From contig CBDEGD010000027.1 in NCBI GenBank assembly GCA_965237625.1, positions 8,033-72,032 on the forward strand: a DNA stretch of 64,000 nucleotides, given 5' to 3'. This DNA is from JABDIP01 sp965237625. GTDB lineage: Bacteria > Pseudomonadota > Alphaproteobacteria > DSM-16000 > Inquilinaceae. Below are positions 7,675-17,059 of this stretch, one piece after another. Each line of letters begins with the position of its first letter. Position 1 is the stretch's first letter. A model generated the notes under the pieces. That model ran no database searches. It was not told where the DNA came from and saw nothing but the letters and a program-made list of their open reading frames with translations. The translations under genes were made by a program, and so were the position numbers.

Positions 7675-8412
7675 TCAGGAAGATTTGGCGGATTCTACCG
7701 CCAGAGGCGGTCGGCCCGCCCGGTTTGGTCGGCGGCCGAGGCTCGACCGTGGCAGGCTGTGCAGCCGGGTGCGGCCCAGAAGCTGGACCTGGAAGCCACG
7801 GTCCAAAAGGCCGGAGATCGCCGGATCGAGCACGTCGAGACCGCCGGTATAGGCGCCAAAGGCCGGCAGGATCAGCCGCTGCCCGTCGCCGACGAAGCAC
7901 CGGGCGGTGATCCGCCGGGCCCGGGTGCTGACCGACGCCTTGGGGTGGAAATGCCCGGAGAGTTCACCGATTGTGCCCGGACGGGCTTGGTGCCGGAAGA
8001 CCAGGGCGCCGTCGACGAGCTCGTCCATCACCCGCCCGCCCCAATCTGCGGGCGGTGCCGGGTCATGATTGCCGGTGATCCAGATCCAGTCGCGCGGCCC
8101 AGTCAGTTTGGCGATTGTCCCGGCGTCCGCCGCTGAAAGCCGCGCTGCCGCGCCACCATCGTGGAAACTGTCGCCCAGGCAGATGACCCGGTCAGGTTCA
8201 AGCCGCGCGATGGCCTGCTCCAGCCGGGCGAGGGTGGCGGCAGTATCGTAGGGCGGCAACAACGCCCCCTTTGCCGCCAATCCGGAGCCCTTCTCCAGAT
8301 GCAGATCGGCGACGATCAGCGTGCGCCGCGCCGGCCACCAGAGCACGCCGCTCAGATCGGCGACTAGATCGACGCCGTTGACGGTCAGGGAGTGCTGGAT
8401 GGACGAGGGCAG
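7675..8412 (-). CDS. pdeM: Ligase-associated DNA damage response endonuclease PdeM
   Basis: A calcineurin-like metallophosphoesterase of about 245 residues. The metal-binding motifs are in order: VADLHLEKG, CLGDSFHDGG, ITGNHDP and GHFHPKA. This arrangement matches the PdeM enzymes found with the Lhr-type helicase, exonuclease and ATP-dependent ligase. No ATG fits the domain start. CTG at 8412 is proposed because GGAGA lies six bases upstream; longer open frame upstream overlaps the helicase gene. It follows the helicase by 64 bp on the same strand, so both are probably one transcript. Nuclease activity and polarity are inferred from the family name. Confidence 0.85.
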   Translation of the reverse strand: MPSSIQHSLTVNGVDLVADLSGVLWWPARRTLIVADLHLEKGSGLAAKGALLPPYDTAATLARLEQAIARLEPDRVICLGDSFHDGGAAARLSAADAGTIAKLTGPRDWIWITGNHDPAPPADWGGRVMDELVDGALVFRHQARPGTIGELSGHFHPKASVSTRARRITARCFVGDGQRLILPAFGAYTGGLDVLDPAISGLLDRGFQVQLLGRTRLHSLPRSSLGRRPNRAGRPPLAVESAKSS

Positions 8413-8476
8413 GGATATTCTCCGGTGTCGGGTTCGGATGTCGGGAATAGGGGGCGGGCGGCGAATTGGCAAGAGG

Positions 8477-10969
8477 TCAGAGCGGCAGGGAAGATTGCGG
8501 TTTCGTCGGCGTCGCCAGCTCCGGCATCGCATCGGCGATGAGGCTTTCCGTCGTCTCGGCAAGCAGCCTATCCATGGCGCCGCCATAGACCTGTTCGCGA
8601 CCGACTTCCAGCAGCACCGGCACCGCCAGCGGCGAAACCCTGTCCAGCCGGCGGTGGTGGATGCGGCCCTTGGCGCGTTTCAGCAGGGCGGCGACACGTT
8701 CGATGTCGGTCAACCCGCGGGCAGCGTTCATCCTTGTGGCGCGCAGCAGCACATGGTCCGGCTCGTGCTGGCGCAGCACGTCGTAGATCAGGTCGGAGCT
8801 GACGCTGATCTGGCGGCTCGACTTCTCCTCGCCGGGGCTGCGGCGCTCGATCAGCCCGCCGATGATGGCGGCCTGGCGGAAGGTGCGGCGGAGCAGGCTG
8901 GATTCCGCCATCCAGGCCTCCAGATCGTCTCCCAGCATGTCCTCGGCGAACAGGGATTCCAGATCCTCGGGCTGCTCCAGGCTCCAGATCGCGATGACAT
9001 AGTCGGTGGCGACGAAGCCGAGCGGGCCCAGGCCCGCGCGCTCCATGCGTCGGGTCAGCAGCATGCCCAGGGTCTGGTGCGCGTTGCGGCCCTCGAAGGT
9101 GTAGGCGACCATGAACATCTTGCCGCCGCGCGGGAAGGTCTCCACCAGCAAATTGTTGCGCTTGGGCATGACCGATCGGTGGCGCTGCAGGCGCAGCCAT
9201 TCCTGCACCGCTTCCGGCAACGGCCCCCAGGCATTCGGCTTCTCCAGGATGGCGCGGACCCGGTCGGCCAGATGGGTCGACAGCGGCAGGCGGCCGCCGC
9301 CATAGGCCGGCACCTTCGGCTCGCCGGTAGCGCCCCGGCTGCACAGGATGGTGTTCTCGCGAATGCCCTCGAAGCGCAGCAGCTGGGCGGCGAACATGAA
9401 GGTGTCGCCGGGGACCAGGCTGTTGGCGAAATACTCCTCCACCTCGCCCAGCACCGGGCCGCGCCGCACCTTCACCTTCAGGGTTACCGCCTCGACGATG
9501 GTGCCCATATTCATCCGGTAGCGGCGGGCGAAGGCCGGGCCGGCGATGCGCCAGAGGCCTTTCTCATCCCGGGCCAGTCGGCGATAGCGGTCATAGGTCG
9601 CCAGCGCGTAGCCGCCGGTGGCCACGAAATTCAGCACATCGTCGAAATCCTCGCGCGGCAGAGCGGCATAGGGTGCTGCCGTTGTGACCTCCCGATACAT
9701 GTCGTCCGCATCGAAAGCCTTCGAGCAGGACATGCCGATCAGATGCTGGGCCAGCACGTCGAGCCCGCCCGGCCCCGGCGGGTCGCCATCCAGGGTCATC
9801 TCGCGAACGCCGTCGATGGCGGCGCGGCACTCCAGCACCTCGAAGCGGTTGGCCGGGACCAGCAGCGCATTGGACGGCTGATCGAGCCGATGGTTCGAAC
9901 GGCCGATGCGCTGGAGCAGCCGGCTGACCCCTTTGGGCGCGCCGACCTGCACCACCAGATCGACCTCGGCCCAGTCGATGCCCAGATCGAGCGAGGATGT
10001 CGCCACCACCGCCCGCAGCGCGCCGCGCGCCATGGCGGCCTCGACCTTGCGGCGCTGTTCCCTGGCCAGGCTGCCATGGTGCATGGCGATGGGCAGGGTG
10101 TCCTCGTTCAGCCGCCACAGCTCCTGGAACACCAGCTCGGCCTGGGCGCGGGTGTTGACGAAGACGACGGTGGTGCCGGCCTCGCGGATGCGCTCATAGA
10201 CCTCGCCGATGGCGTGGACGGCCATGTGCCCGGACCAGGGCAGCCGTTCCCGGGTCTCCAGGATCTCCATATGCGGCTGCAGGCCGGCCGGGCCGGTGAC
10301 GATGCGCACGTCGCCGCCATCGCTGCGGCCGGTGCGCGATAGCCAGGCGGTCAGGGCGTCCGGATGGGCCACGGTGGCCGAGAGGCCGACCCGGCGGCAG
10401 CCCGGGGCCACGGATTTCAGCCGGGCCAGGCCGAGCGACAGCAGGTCGCCGCGTTTGGTGCCGGCCATGGCGTGCAACTCGTCGACGATGACGCAGCGCA
10501 AACCGCCGAACATGCGCTTTGCATCCGAATAGGACAGCATCAGCGCCAAGCTCTCCGGCGTGGTCATCAGCATGTGCGGCGGATGGCGGCGCTGCCGTGC
10601 GCGCTTGTCCTGGGGCGTGTCGCCAGTACGGGATTCATGGCGGATAGGCAGCCGCATCTCGGCGATCGGCACTTCCAGATTGCGATGGATGTCGACCGCC
10701 AGCGCCTTCAGCGGCGAGATGTAGAGCGTGTGCAGGCTGCCGCCGCCCCAGCCCGGTCGCGGCCGTTCCGCCAGCTCGATCAGGCTGGGCAGGAAGCCGG
10801 CCAGGGTCTTGCCGCCGCCTGTGGGCGCGATCAGCAGCGCGTTTTCGCCGGCCTCTGCCGCCGCGATCATCTCGATCTGATGCCGGTGCGGCGTCCAACC
10901 ACGCTGTCCAAACCAGCCCTGGAACAGGGGCGGCAGAAGGTCGTCGCGCAGGGCGGGCAGGGCTGTCAT
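8477..10969 (-). CDS. Ligase-associated DEXH-box helicase (Lhr-type)
   Basis: An 830-residue superfamily 2 helicase. Motif I is APTGGGKT (residues 48-55), motif II reads DELH, motif III SATV, and motif VI lies in LLQRIGRSNHRLD. After the two RecA-like domains come the winged-helix and the C-terminal region characteristic of Lhr proteins (LNFVATGGYALA, KVRRGPVLGEVEEYFANSL, FMVAYTFEGRNAHQTLG). It unwinds DNA or DNA-RNA duplexes during repair in characterised relatives. The start is ATG 10969 because the 64 codons upstream lack helicase similarity. It is divergent from the nucleosidase gene and co-directional with pdeM. Confidence 0.92.
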   Translation of the reverse strand: MTALPALRDDLLPPLFQGWFGQRGWTPHRHQIEMIAAAEAGENALLIAPTGGGKTLAGFLPSLIELAERPRPGWGGGSLHTLYISPLKALAVDIHRNLEVPIAEMRLPIRHESRTGDTPQDKRARQRRHPPHMLMTTPESLALMLSYSDAKRMFGGLRCVIVDELHAMAGTKRGDLLSLGLARLKSVAPGCRRVGLSATVAHPDALTAWLSRTGRSDGGDVRIVTGPAGLQPHMEILETRERLPWSGHMAVHAIGEVYERIREAGTTVVFVNTRAQAELVFQELWRLNEDTLPIAMHHGSLAREQRRKVEAAMARGALRAVVATSSLDLGIDWAEVDLVVQVGAPKGVSRLLQRIGRSNHRLDQPSNALLVPANRFEVLECRAAIDGVREMTLDGDPPGPGGLDVLAQHLIGMSCSKAFDADDMYREVTTAAPYAALPREDFDDVLNFVATGGYALATYDRYRRLARDEKGLWRIAGPAFARRYRMNMGTIVEAVTLKVKVRRGPVLGEVEEYFANSLVPGDTFMFAAQLLRFEGIRENTILCSRGATGEPKVPAYGGGRLPLSTHLADRVRAILEKPNAWGPLPEAVQEWLRLQRHRSVMPKRNNLLVETFPRGGKMFMVAYTFEGRNAHQTLGMLLTRRMERAGLGPLGFVATDYVIAIWSLEQPEDLESLFAEDMLGDDLEAWMAESSLLRRTFRQAAIIGGLIERRSPGEEKSSRQISVSSDLIYDVLRQHEPDHVLLRATRMNAARGLTDIERVAALLKRAKGRIHHRRLDRVSPLAVPVLLEVGREQVYGGAMDRLLAETTESLIADAMPELATPTKPQSSLPL

Positions 10970-11097
10970 GGATGGGACTATAACAAGAACATCCGCCGAC
11001 GGAACCGATGATCGTGCCTGCTGGCGGCAGGGTGTTTTCCAATCGGCACCCAAGCGGTTATAGGATGGGCCGTCCCGCCACCTGCCGGTCCGTCGCC

Positions 11098-11862
11098 ATG
11101 TCCACGAAACCCATCGGCCTGATCTCTGCCATCCCGGAAGAGTTGGCGCAGTTCGGGGCACACTTCACCGAGCGCGATGTCGCGCGGGTCGCCGGGCTGG
11201 CATTCCGCACGGGCGATCTCGACGGCCATCCGGTGGTGGCGGTGGAGGCTGGCATCGGCAAGGTGAATGCGGCCTTGGTTGCGACGCTGCTGCTGCATGA
11301 ATTTGGCTGCCGGGCCCTGGTGTTCTCCGGAGTCGCCGGCGGACTCGATCCGGCTCTCGGGGTCGGCGATGTGGTGGTGGCCGACCGGCTGGTTGCCCAT
11401 GACTACGGCGCGCTGATCGACGGCGATATCAAGCCTTATCAGCCCGGCGTGCCGCCGCTGCCGGGGTGTCCCGAGGAGCATGGCTATGCACTCCCGGCCG
11501 AACTGACGGAGCATCTGAAGCAGGTGCTCGCGGATGTGGAGTTGCCGACAATCAGCGCCGCGGCAGCCGGCGGCGAAGCGCGCACGCCCCGGCTGGTTTT
11601 CGGCACGGTGTTGACCGGCGACACATTCCTCAACTGCGTCACCACTCGGGACCGGCTGCACCATCGCTTCGGCGGTCTTGCAGTAGAGATGGAGGGCGCT
11701 GCCATCGCCCAGGTGGCGGAGCGGTTTGGCGCACCGGTGGTGGTCGTGCGGGCGCTCAGCGATCTCGCCGGTGCCGACAGCCATATGGATTTTCCGGCCT
11801 TCCTGCACGAGACCGCCGGGGTGGCCGCCGCAATCGTGCGCAGCATCGTGCCAGTCTTGTAG
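11098..11862 (+). CDS. mtnN: 5'-methylthioadenosine/S-adenosylhomocysteine nucleosidase
   Basis: A 254-residue nucleoside phosphorylase-fold enzyme that hydrolyses methylthioadenosine and S-adenosylhomocysteine to adenine and the thioribosyl product. Visible motifs are the N-terminal SAIPEEL with the catalytic Glu region, VFSGVAGGLDP, GDTFLN, VEMEGAAIAQV and RALSDLAG with the catalytic Asp. The start is ATG 11098; the longer frame upstream is not conserved in character. It stands alone between the divergent helicase gene and a VOC gene 110 bp downstream. Confidence 0.9.
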   Translation: MSTKPIGLISAIPEELAQFGAHFTERDVARVAGLAFRTGDLDGHPVVAVEAGIGKVNAALVATLLLHEFGCRALVFSGVAGGLDPALGVGDVVVADRLVAHDYGALIDGDIKPYQPGVPPLPGCPEEHGYALPAELTEHLKQVLADVELPTISAAAAGGEARTPRLVFGTVLTGDTFLNCVTTRDRLHHRFGGLAVEMEGAAIAQVAERFGAPVVVVRALSDLAGADSHMDFPAFLHETAGVAAAIVRSIVPVL

Positions 11863-11972
11863 GCGGCGCCCTATTCGATCACCGAATCGTGGTCTTGGGC
11901 TCGGCATTGCGGTCTGGCGTGCCGCCGATCGCCCATGTAGCCTTTCCCGGCGACTTTCAGTTGGAGATCGAG

Positions 11973-12431
11973 ATGGCTGACAACCCTCCGGTCGGCGTGG
12001 TGCCTTATCTCATGATGAGCGACGCGGCGGCGGCGATTGCGTTCTATGTAAGGGCTTTCGGGGCATCCGAGTTGCATCGGATGTCGACGCCCGATGGCAG
12101 CAAGGTCGTGCATGCCACGCTGAGCATGAATGGCGGGCTCCTGTTCCTGTCCGACGATTTTCCCGAGATGAACGAGGGCAAGGGGCGCACGCCCGAAGCG
12201 TTGGGCGGCACCGGCGTGACGCTGCATCTGGAGGTGCCGGATGTCGATGCGGTGGTCGGGCAGGCGGTTGCGGCCGGCGCCAAGGTGACCATGCCGGTGG
12301 CGGACATGTTCTGGGGTGCGCGCTTCGGAAAGGTGCTGGATCCGTTCGGCCATGACTGGTCGGTATCGACCCAAACACATCAGCCATCCGAGGAAGAGAT
12401 GGGCGAGGCGATCAAGCAGTTCTTCGGCTGA
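11973..12431 (+). CDS. VOC family (PhnB/glyoxalase-like) protein
   Basis: A 152-residue protein of the vicinal oxygen chelate superfamily with the PhnB-like pattern: PYLMMSDAAAAIAFYVRAFGA at the start, then VHATLSMNGGLLFLSDDFPE, and near the end DMFWGARFGKVLDPFGHDWSV. Such proteins include antibiotic-resistance-like and 3-demethylubiquinone-like folds; no activity can be named. The start ATG 11973 has GGAG about eight bases upstream. It lies 42 bp before the haloalkane dehalogenase and could be co-transcribed with it. Confidence 0.85.
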   Translation: MADNPPVGVVPYLMMSDAAAAIAFYVRAFGASELHRMSTPDGSKVVHATLSMNGGLLFLSDDFPEMNEGKGRTPEALGGTGVTLHLEVPDVDAVVGQAVAAGAKVTMPVADMFWGARFGKVLDPFGHDWSVSTQTHQPSEEEMGEAIKQFFG

Positions 12432-12473
12432 AACCCGGCCGTCGGCAGATCCACCCCCAAGCGGAGACAGACA

Positions 12474-13355
12474 ATGTCCAATGTCCCAGCAAAGAAACGC
12501 ATCGAGATCGACGGCATCGGCATGGCCTATCACGAGGAGGGCGACGGCGATCCGATCATCTTCCTGCACGGCAACCCCACATCCTCGTATCTGTGGCGCA
12601 ACATCATTCCGCATGTGGCCGGGCTGGGGCAGGTCATCGCGCCGGATCTGGTGGGCATGGGCGATTCCGACAAGCTGCCGGACTCCGGGCCGGGCCGGTA
12701 CACCTTCGTCGAGCACCGGCACTACCTGGATGGCTTTCTCAATCAGGTGATCGGCCCCGAGACGAAGATCACCTTGGTCGTTCATGACTGGGGCTCGGCG
12801 CTGGGGTTCCATTGGGCGCATCGGAACCCGGATCGCATCAAGGGCATCGCCTTCATGGAGGGTATCGTCGCCCCGGTGCCGAGCTGGGACGATTTTCCGC
12901 CGCCTGTCCGTCCGGTGTTCGAGGGCTTCCGCTCGCCGGCCGGCGAGGAAATGGTACTGCAGCAGAACGTGTTCGTGGAGCAGGTGCTGCCCGGCGCCAT
13001 CATGCGCAAACTGACCGATGAGGAGATGACCGAATATCGACGGCCGTTCCTGGAGCCGGGGGAGTCGCGTCGCCCGACACTGACCTGGCCGCGACAGATC
13101 CCTATTGGTGGGGAGCCGGCCGATGTCCATGAAATTGTCTCGTCCTACGCCGCTTGGCTGCCGGGGACGGAATTTCCGAAACTGTTCGTCAATGCCGAGC
13201 CCGGCGCGCTGATGCGCGGCGGCGTCCGGGATTTCGTGCGGAGCTGGCGGAATGTGACCGAGGTAACGGTGCCCGGCGTGCATTTCATCCAGGAGGATTC
13301 GCCGGACGAGATCGGGGCGGCTCTGAAGGACTGGATCAGCGGCGCGGCTGGTTAG
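12474..13355 (+). CDS. Haloalkane dehalogenase
   Basis: A 293-residue alpha/beta-hydrolase that should hydrolyse haloalkanes to alcohol and halide. The nucleophile is Asp105 in VHDWGSALG, next to the halide-binding Trp. The oxyanion region is HGNPTSSYLWRN, the acid candidate is Glu in AFMEGIVAPV, and the base His lies in GVHFIQEDSPDEIG. The acid position and HGNP motif match subfamily HLD-II (DhaA/LinB type). Length is normal for the family. It follows the VOC gene on the same strand and ends before a palindromic repeat. The true substrate cannot be inferred. Confidence 0.9.
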   Translation: MSNVPAKKRIEIDGIGMAYHEEGDGDPIIFLHGNPTSSYLWRNIIPHVAGLGQVIAPDLVGMGDSDKLPDSGPGRYTFVEHRHYLDGFLNQVIGPETKITLVVHDWGSALGFHWAHRNPDRIKGIAFMEGIVAPVPSWDDFPPPVRPVFEGFRSPAGEEMVLQQNVFVEQVLPGAIMRKLTDEEMTEYRRPFLEPGESRRPTLTWPRQIPIGGEPADVHEIVSSYAAWLPGTEFPKLFVNAEPGALMRGGVRDFVRSWRNVTEVTVPGVHFIQEDSPDEIGAALKDWISGAAG

Positions 13356-13386
13356 GAAGACCGAAATCCGCGGTTCATTTTCGACT

Positions 13387-13475
13387 GTCATTCCCGTGAA
13401 GGCGGGAATCCAGATTTCCCGATAACGAAGGCGTCACGGTCGTGATCCCTGGATTCCCGCCTTCGCGGGAATGAC
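13387..13475. repeat. GTCATTCCCG palindromic element
   Basis: A long inverted repeat with arms GTCATTCCCGTGAAGGCGGG (starting 13387) and its near-perfect complement ending GAATGAC at 13475. It lies between the convergent dehalogenase and psuG genes. Elements of this kind are widespread and dispersed in proteobacterial genomes; here it could also act as a bidirectional transcript end. Confidence 0.8.
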
Positions 13476-13513
13476 AAATAGATGCGGGGCGAAGGACGGC
13501 CCGGTTGGTCGCT

Positions 13514-14428
13514 TCAGCCCGACAGCGCCACGGCGATCCGGGCGCCGATGAGGGCATTGTGTTTCACCAGGGCGATATTGGCGTCCAGGCTTCTTCCGCC
13601 GGTGATTTCGGCTAGGCGGGCCAGCAGGAACGGCGTGACGTCCTTGCCGTCGATCCCGTCCTTCGTTGCATCTGCCAGGGCTTGACCGATGGCGGCCTCA
13701 AGCTCGGCCCGGTCGAGGCCGTCCGGATCCGGGATCGGATTGGCGATCACCAGCCCGCCGGCATCGGGCAATGACGTTTGTGCCCGAATGATCGCGGCGG
13801 CCTGCTCGGCCGTGTCGCAACGATGGTCGAGGGTCAGGCCGCTGGACCGGGAGTAGAAGGCCGGGAACTCGCCGGTGCCATAGCCGATCACCGGCACGCC
13901 ACGGGACTCCAGATATTCCAAGGTCTTTGGTAGATCCAGGATCGCCTTGGCGCCGGCGCAGATGACGGCGACCGGCGTCTTGGCCAACTCTTCCAGATCG
14001 GCGGAGACGTCAAAGCTGGTGTCGGCGCCACGATGCACGCCGCCGATGCCGCCGGTGACGAAGACCCGGATGCCGGCCATATGGGCGCACAGCATTGTGG
14101 CCGCGACCGTCGTGGCGCCATCGCCGCCTTGTGCCAGCGCGACCGCCATGTCCCGCCGGCTCAGCTTGGCCACGTCCGGCGCATTCGCCAGGCGCTCCAG
14201 GGCTGCCGCGTGGAGGCCGATTTGGATGCGCCCGTCGAGCACGGCGATGGTGGCCGGCACCGCACCCTCATCGCGGATGATCGCTTCGACCGCCTGGGCG
14301 GTCTCCAGGTTCCGCGGATAGGGCATGCCATGGGCGATGATGGTCGATTCCAGGGCGACGACCGGCCGGCCATCGGCCAGGGCTTCGGTAACGTCCGGGG
14401 CGATGGAGAGGTCGGTGTTCAAAGTCAT
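13514..14428 (-). CDS. psuG: Pseudouridine-5'-phosphate glycosidase
   Basis: A 304-residue enzyme that reversibly splits pseudouridine 5'-phosphate into ribose 5-phosphate and uracil. Family features are ALESTIIAHGMPYPRNLETA near the N-terminus, the catalytic Lys region in KLSRRDMA, VTGGIGGVHRGA and PVICAGAKAILDLPKTLEYLE, ending with FLLARLAEITGGRSLDANIALVKHNA. The length is normal for PsuG. It follows the kinase gene by 33 bp on the same strand, giving a complete pseudouridine salvage pair. Confidence 0.95.
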   Translation of the reverse strand: MTLNTDLSIAPDVTEALADGRPVVALESTIIAHGMPYPRNLETAQAVEAIIRDEGAVPATIAVLDGRIQIGLHAAALERLANAPDVAKLSRRDMAVALAQGGDGATTVAATMLCAHMAGIRVFVTGGIGGVHRGADTSFDVSADLEELAKTPVAVICAGAKAILDLPKTLEYLESRGVPVIGYGTGEFPAFYSRSSGLTLDHRCDTAEQAAAIIRAQTSLPDAGGLVIANPIPDPDGLDRAELEAAIGQALADATKDGIDGKDVTPFLLARLAEITGGRSLDANIALVKHNALIGARIAVALSG

Positions 14429-14461
14429 AGGCCAGCGACTAACCCAAGGCCGTCATTCTGT

Positions 14462-15385
14462 CTAGCCATGAAGCTGGGCGCGAGCCAGCAGCGCATCGGG
14501 CGACAGCGCCTCGCTCACCGGCTGGTCGCTCTCCAGGGCGATGGCGGCGGCGGCGATGCCGATGCCGGCGCATTCAGCGAGCGGGCGGTTCTCCGACAGG
14601 CCGAACAGGGTGCCGGCGACTAAGGCGTCCCCGGCGCCGGTGACGTCGCGAACCGTGGTGGCGACAGACATCAAGCTCCGGCATCCCCCGGTATCGGCGA
14701 TGAGCGCTCCGTCCGCTCCGAGGCTCACGATGACAGCTCCGGCGCCGCGACGGCGGATTGCCTCGGCCATCTCGGTGTCCGCTCCGGCGCGGCCGGCCAG
14801 GATGGCGGCCTCGTCGCGATTGCAGAAGACCAGATCGATGCCGGATAAATCATGTTCGAGGCGCTCAGCCTTGGCGACCGAGACCGCGTCGACGGTCAGG
14901 ATTGTTTCCGGCAGTTTCATCTGGCGCAGGAATTCCAGGGAGCCCGGCGGCAGGTTGCAGTCGGCGAACCACAGTGATTGGCCGCGGAGGCTGGCGAGCG
15001 CGTCGCTCACCGAATCCGGGGTCATCTCGTCATAGATCGCCATATCGGCCATCGCCACCGCCATTTCGCCATCCGGCTCGACCAGTGCCGTATACCCGGC
15101 GGTGGCGTAAGAGGGCGACCGGCTCGTCGCCGTCATGTCGACCCCCAACTCGGTCATGCCGTTCACCACCCTGTCGCCATCGATGTCGGTGCCGACACGG
15201 CTGGCCAGGGCGACCGATAGCCCCAATCGCGCGAGCGACTCCGCCACATTGCGGGCGACACCGCCCAACGCGGTGGAGATTGTGACCGGGTTGGAGGTTC
15301 CGAGCACGACGGGATGTTCGGCGCGGGCCAGGCGATCGATATGGGCGGCACCGAAGCAGGCAACCGTAGATGGTGAATCGGTCAT
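14462..15385 (-). CDS. psuK: PfkB-family kinase, probable pseudouridine kinase
   Basis: A 307-residue ribokinase-type sugar kinase. The N-terminal half has the sugar-binding pattern (FGAAHIDRLAR...TALGGVARNVAESLARLG) and the C-terminal half has DVTGAGDALVAGTLFGL, the PfkB signature with the catalytic Asp. The position immediately upstream of psuG identifies it as the kinase that makes pseudouridine 5'-phosphate. The start is ATG 15385; the upstream open frame overlaps the previous gene. Specificity rests on context. Confidence 0.9.
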   Translation of the reverse strand: MTDSPSTVACFGAAHIDRLARAEHPVVLGTSNPVTISTALGGVARNVAESLARLGLSVALASRVGTDIDGDRVVNGMTELGVDMTATSRSPSYATAGYTALVEPDGEMAVAMADMAIYDEMTPDSVSDALASLRGQSLWFADCNLPPGSLEFLRQMKLPETILTVDAVSVAKAERLEHDLSGIDLVFCNRDEAAILAGRAGADTEMAEAIRRRGAGAVIVSLGADGALIADTGGCRSLMSVATTVRDVTGAGDALVAGTLFGLSENRPLAECAGIGIAAAAIALESDQPVSEALSPDALLARAQLHG

Positions 15386-15417
15386 CGCGGCGATATTACA
15401 GGTCTCGCAGCCGGGGG

Positions 15418-15957
15418 CTACCGTCGGTGCGGCAGATTTCGTGCACGCGCGCGAACAGAAGCGGCCGGATCGGCCTCGGCCAGCGTCGCGATGCGTCTTG
15501 CCTCCGCTTCCAGGCAAGGATGAAGGGTACCTAAGTGCCAAAGCCCGTCACAAGCCCAGGCGCGCAGGAATTTGCTGTCGGCGTCGAACCAGCGACTCAG
15601 GATCCGGGCCGCGCTCATCGCCTGCGCTTCAGAGGGTTCGATCCATCGGATCGATTGCGCCAGATGGAGCCGGGCTTCCCATCCGGCGACACCGGCCATG
15701 GCGGAGATGAACCGATCCAACACGGCCGGCGCTGGCCGTGCACCGCGCTCGAGCAGCCTCTTGACGATCCAACTGGCGGCCGTCTGCACGCGTTCGTCCC
15801 CGGCACGACACTTCTCGATGAGAACGCGGAGGATTGCATCCGACGGTTCCAGTGTCGTTGCGAGAAAGTCGAGCGATGCGACGTGCCGGCCATCGAAGGC
15901 GGCGAAAGCGCGATCGATCAATTCCGACTGGCCGGGGTCCACGCGGCTGCTCTTCAC
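15418..15957 (-). CDS. HEAT-repeat-like hypothetical protein
   Basis: A 179-residue, mostly alpha-helical protein with paired amphipathic helices resembling HEAT or ARM repeats (for example ERVQTAASWIVKRLLERG, WEARLHLAQSIRWIE, AWACDGLWHLG). No catalytic motif or signal peptide is seen. GTG 15957 is proposed as start because AGGAGA lies eight bases upstream; a longer frame from TTG 15993 is possible. It lies between a TraB/GumN gene and psuK with short gaps, so it is likely in that operon, perhaps as a scaffold. The function is unknown. Confidence 0.6.
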   Translation of the reverse strand: MKSSRVDPGQSELIDRAFAAFDGRHVASLDFLATTLEPSDAILRVLIEKCRAGDERVQTAASWIVKRLLERGARPAPAVLDRFISAMAGVAGWEARLHLAQSIRWIEPSEAQAMSAARILSRWFDADSKFLRAWACDGLWHLGTLHPCLEAEARRIATLAEADPAASVRARARNLPHRR

Positions 15958-16012
15958 CGTTTCAATCTCCTGCGTGCTGGCCAACGACCGCAATCAGCAG
16001 CCGGCGACTCCC

Positions 16013-16957
16013 TCAATATACCCGGGTCACAGTGTGGCCGCGCAATGCGAGCAAGCTGAGCAGGCCGGTTTCTCCCGGCAGATGCAACGCGCCGACCGCG
16101 ACGAAGGCGTTGCCCTCTGCAAGGATTCCCGCCATTCGATCGACCATCCGCAGGTTACGCTGGTCGATCATGCGCTCCATGAAACGGTCCATGATTTCCT
16201 GATCGTCTCCGGCCGATTGAGCGATCAGGGCTGTCTGCAATCCGGAGAGGTCGACCGCAAGATATTGGGTGATCATTTCTTCGATCATCGTTTGAACCTG
16301 CGGCTGGAATTCGACGGCCTGGCGCAGCATTTCGACCATGTCCGCTTCCGGCATGCCGCCGAACACCTCGATCTGTTCGGCGATGGTCTCCAGCGCATGC
16401 AGCGGAATTCCCCGTTCCACCGCCATCAGCTGCAGAGTCTTGTCGACCGTGGGATGACCCAACGCGGCGCGCATCATCTCCTCCGGCGGCATGCTCATTA
16501 CCGCCAGCACGACCCAGGGCTTCAGACCTCGAAGGGCGCCATCGAACAAGCCATGGGAGCGCGTAGCCTCCAGAACCTCCGTGTAGAGATCTGCGCCCAG
16601 GATGTCTTCCAATGTCCGGTCGCCGGTCAAACGGGTCTCGGCCGCCAACGCCGCCTCGGCATCCGCATCCAAGATAAGCTCGAGTGTCATGCTGTCCGCC
16701 GCCTCGACGGCTTTCACGATGGCTGGCGGCAATTTGGTGACCCGTGGGTCGGTCAGGTGGATCGTGCCGAACAGGTAGCTCGGCTCGCTTCCGGCCGTTT
16801 CGATCCGCCATAGCAGCCCTTCGCCATAGGGTAGGGTCGGGGTCTCGGCGATCGATGGCCGAGACAGGGCCAGCGACAGAATCGTCAGGCCCATTACCGC
16901 CAGGGTCATCAGGCGGTATGGGGCTATTGCCATGGCGTTCTGCAGTCTTTGGTACAC
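16013..16957 (-). CDS. TraB/GumN family protein
   Basis: A 314-residue protein with an N-terminal hydrophobic segment (LMTLAVMGLTILSLAL) acting as a signal peptide or anchor. TraB/GumN features follow: LLWRIETAGSEPSYLFGTIHLTDPRV, then LKPWVVLAVMS, and a C-terminal NAFVAVGALHLPGETGLLSLL containing the conserved GxxH pair. Members are proposed metal-dependent proteases of the TIKI type, but bacterial roles are unclear. The start may be GTG 16957, preceded by GGGGA, or ATG 16933. It heads the minus-strand group containing the HEAT-like gene, psuK and psuG. Confidence 0.88.
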   Translation of the reverse strand: MYQRLQNAMAIAPYRLMTLAVMGLTILSLALSRPSIAETPTLPYGEGLLWRIETAGSEPSYLFGTIHLTDPRVTKLPPAIVKAVEAADSMTLELILDADAEAALAAETRLTGDRTLEDILGADLYTEVLEATRSHGLFDGALRGLKPWVVLAVMSMPPEEMMRAALGHPTVDKTLQLMAVERGIPLHALETIAEQIEVFGGMPEADMVEMLRQAVEFQPQVQTMIEEMITQYLAVDLSGLQTALIAQSAGDDQEIMDRFMERMIDQRNLRMVDRMAGILAEGNAFVAVGALHLPGETGLLSLLALRGHTVTRVY

Positions 16958-17059
16958 CGGCTATTCCCCGTGATTGCGTCCGGCGGAATTCTACCACAGG
17001 CCAGGCGGAAGAATTATCAAGCGAAGAGCGCACAGGCACCGGTGGCTCTGGTGCCGGTG

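Noticed and set aside
8321..10342. 673-codon plus-strand frame
   Set aside because: It is antisense to the DEXH helicase; the protein is His/Gln/Asp-rich without domains.
11871..13391. 506-codon minus-strand frame
   Set aside because: It is antisense to the VOC and haloalkane dehalogenase genes and has no recognisable domain.
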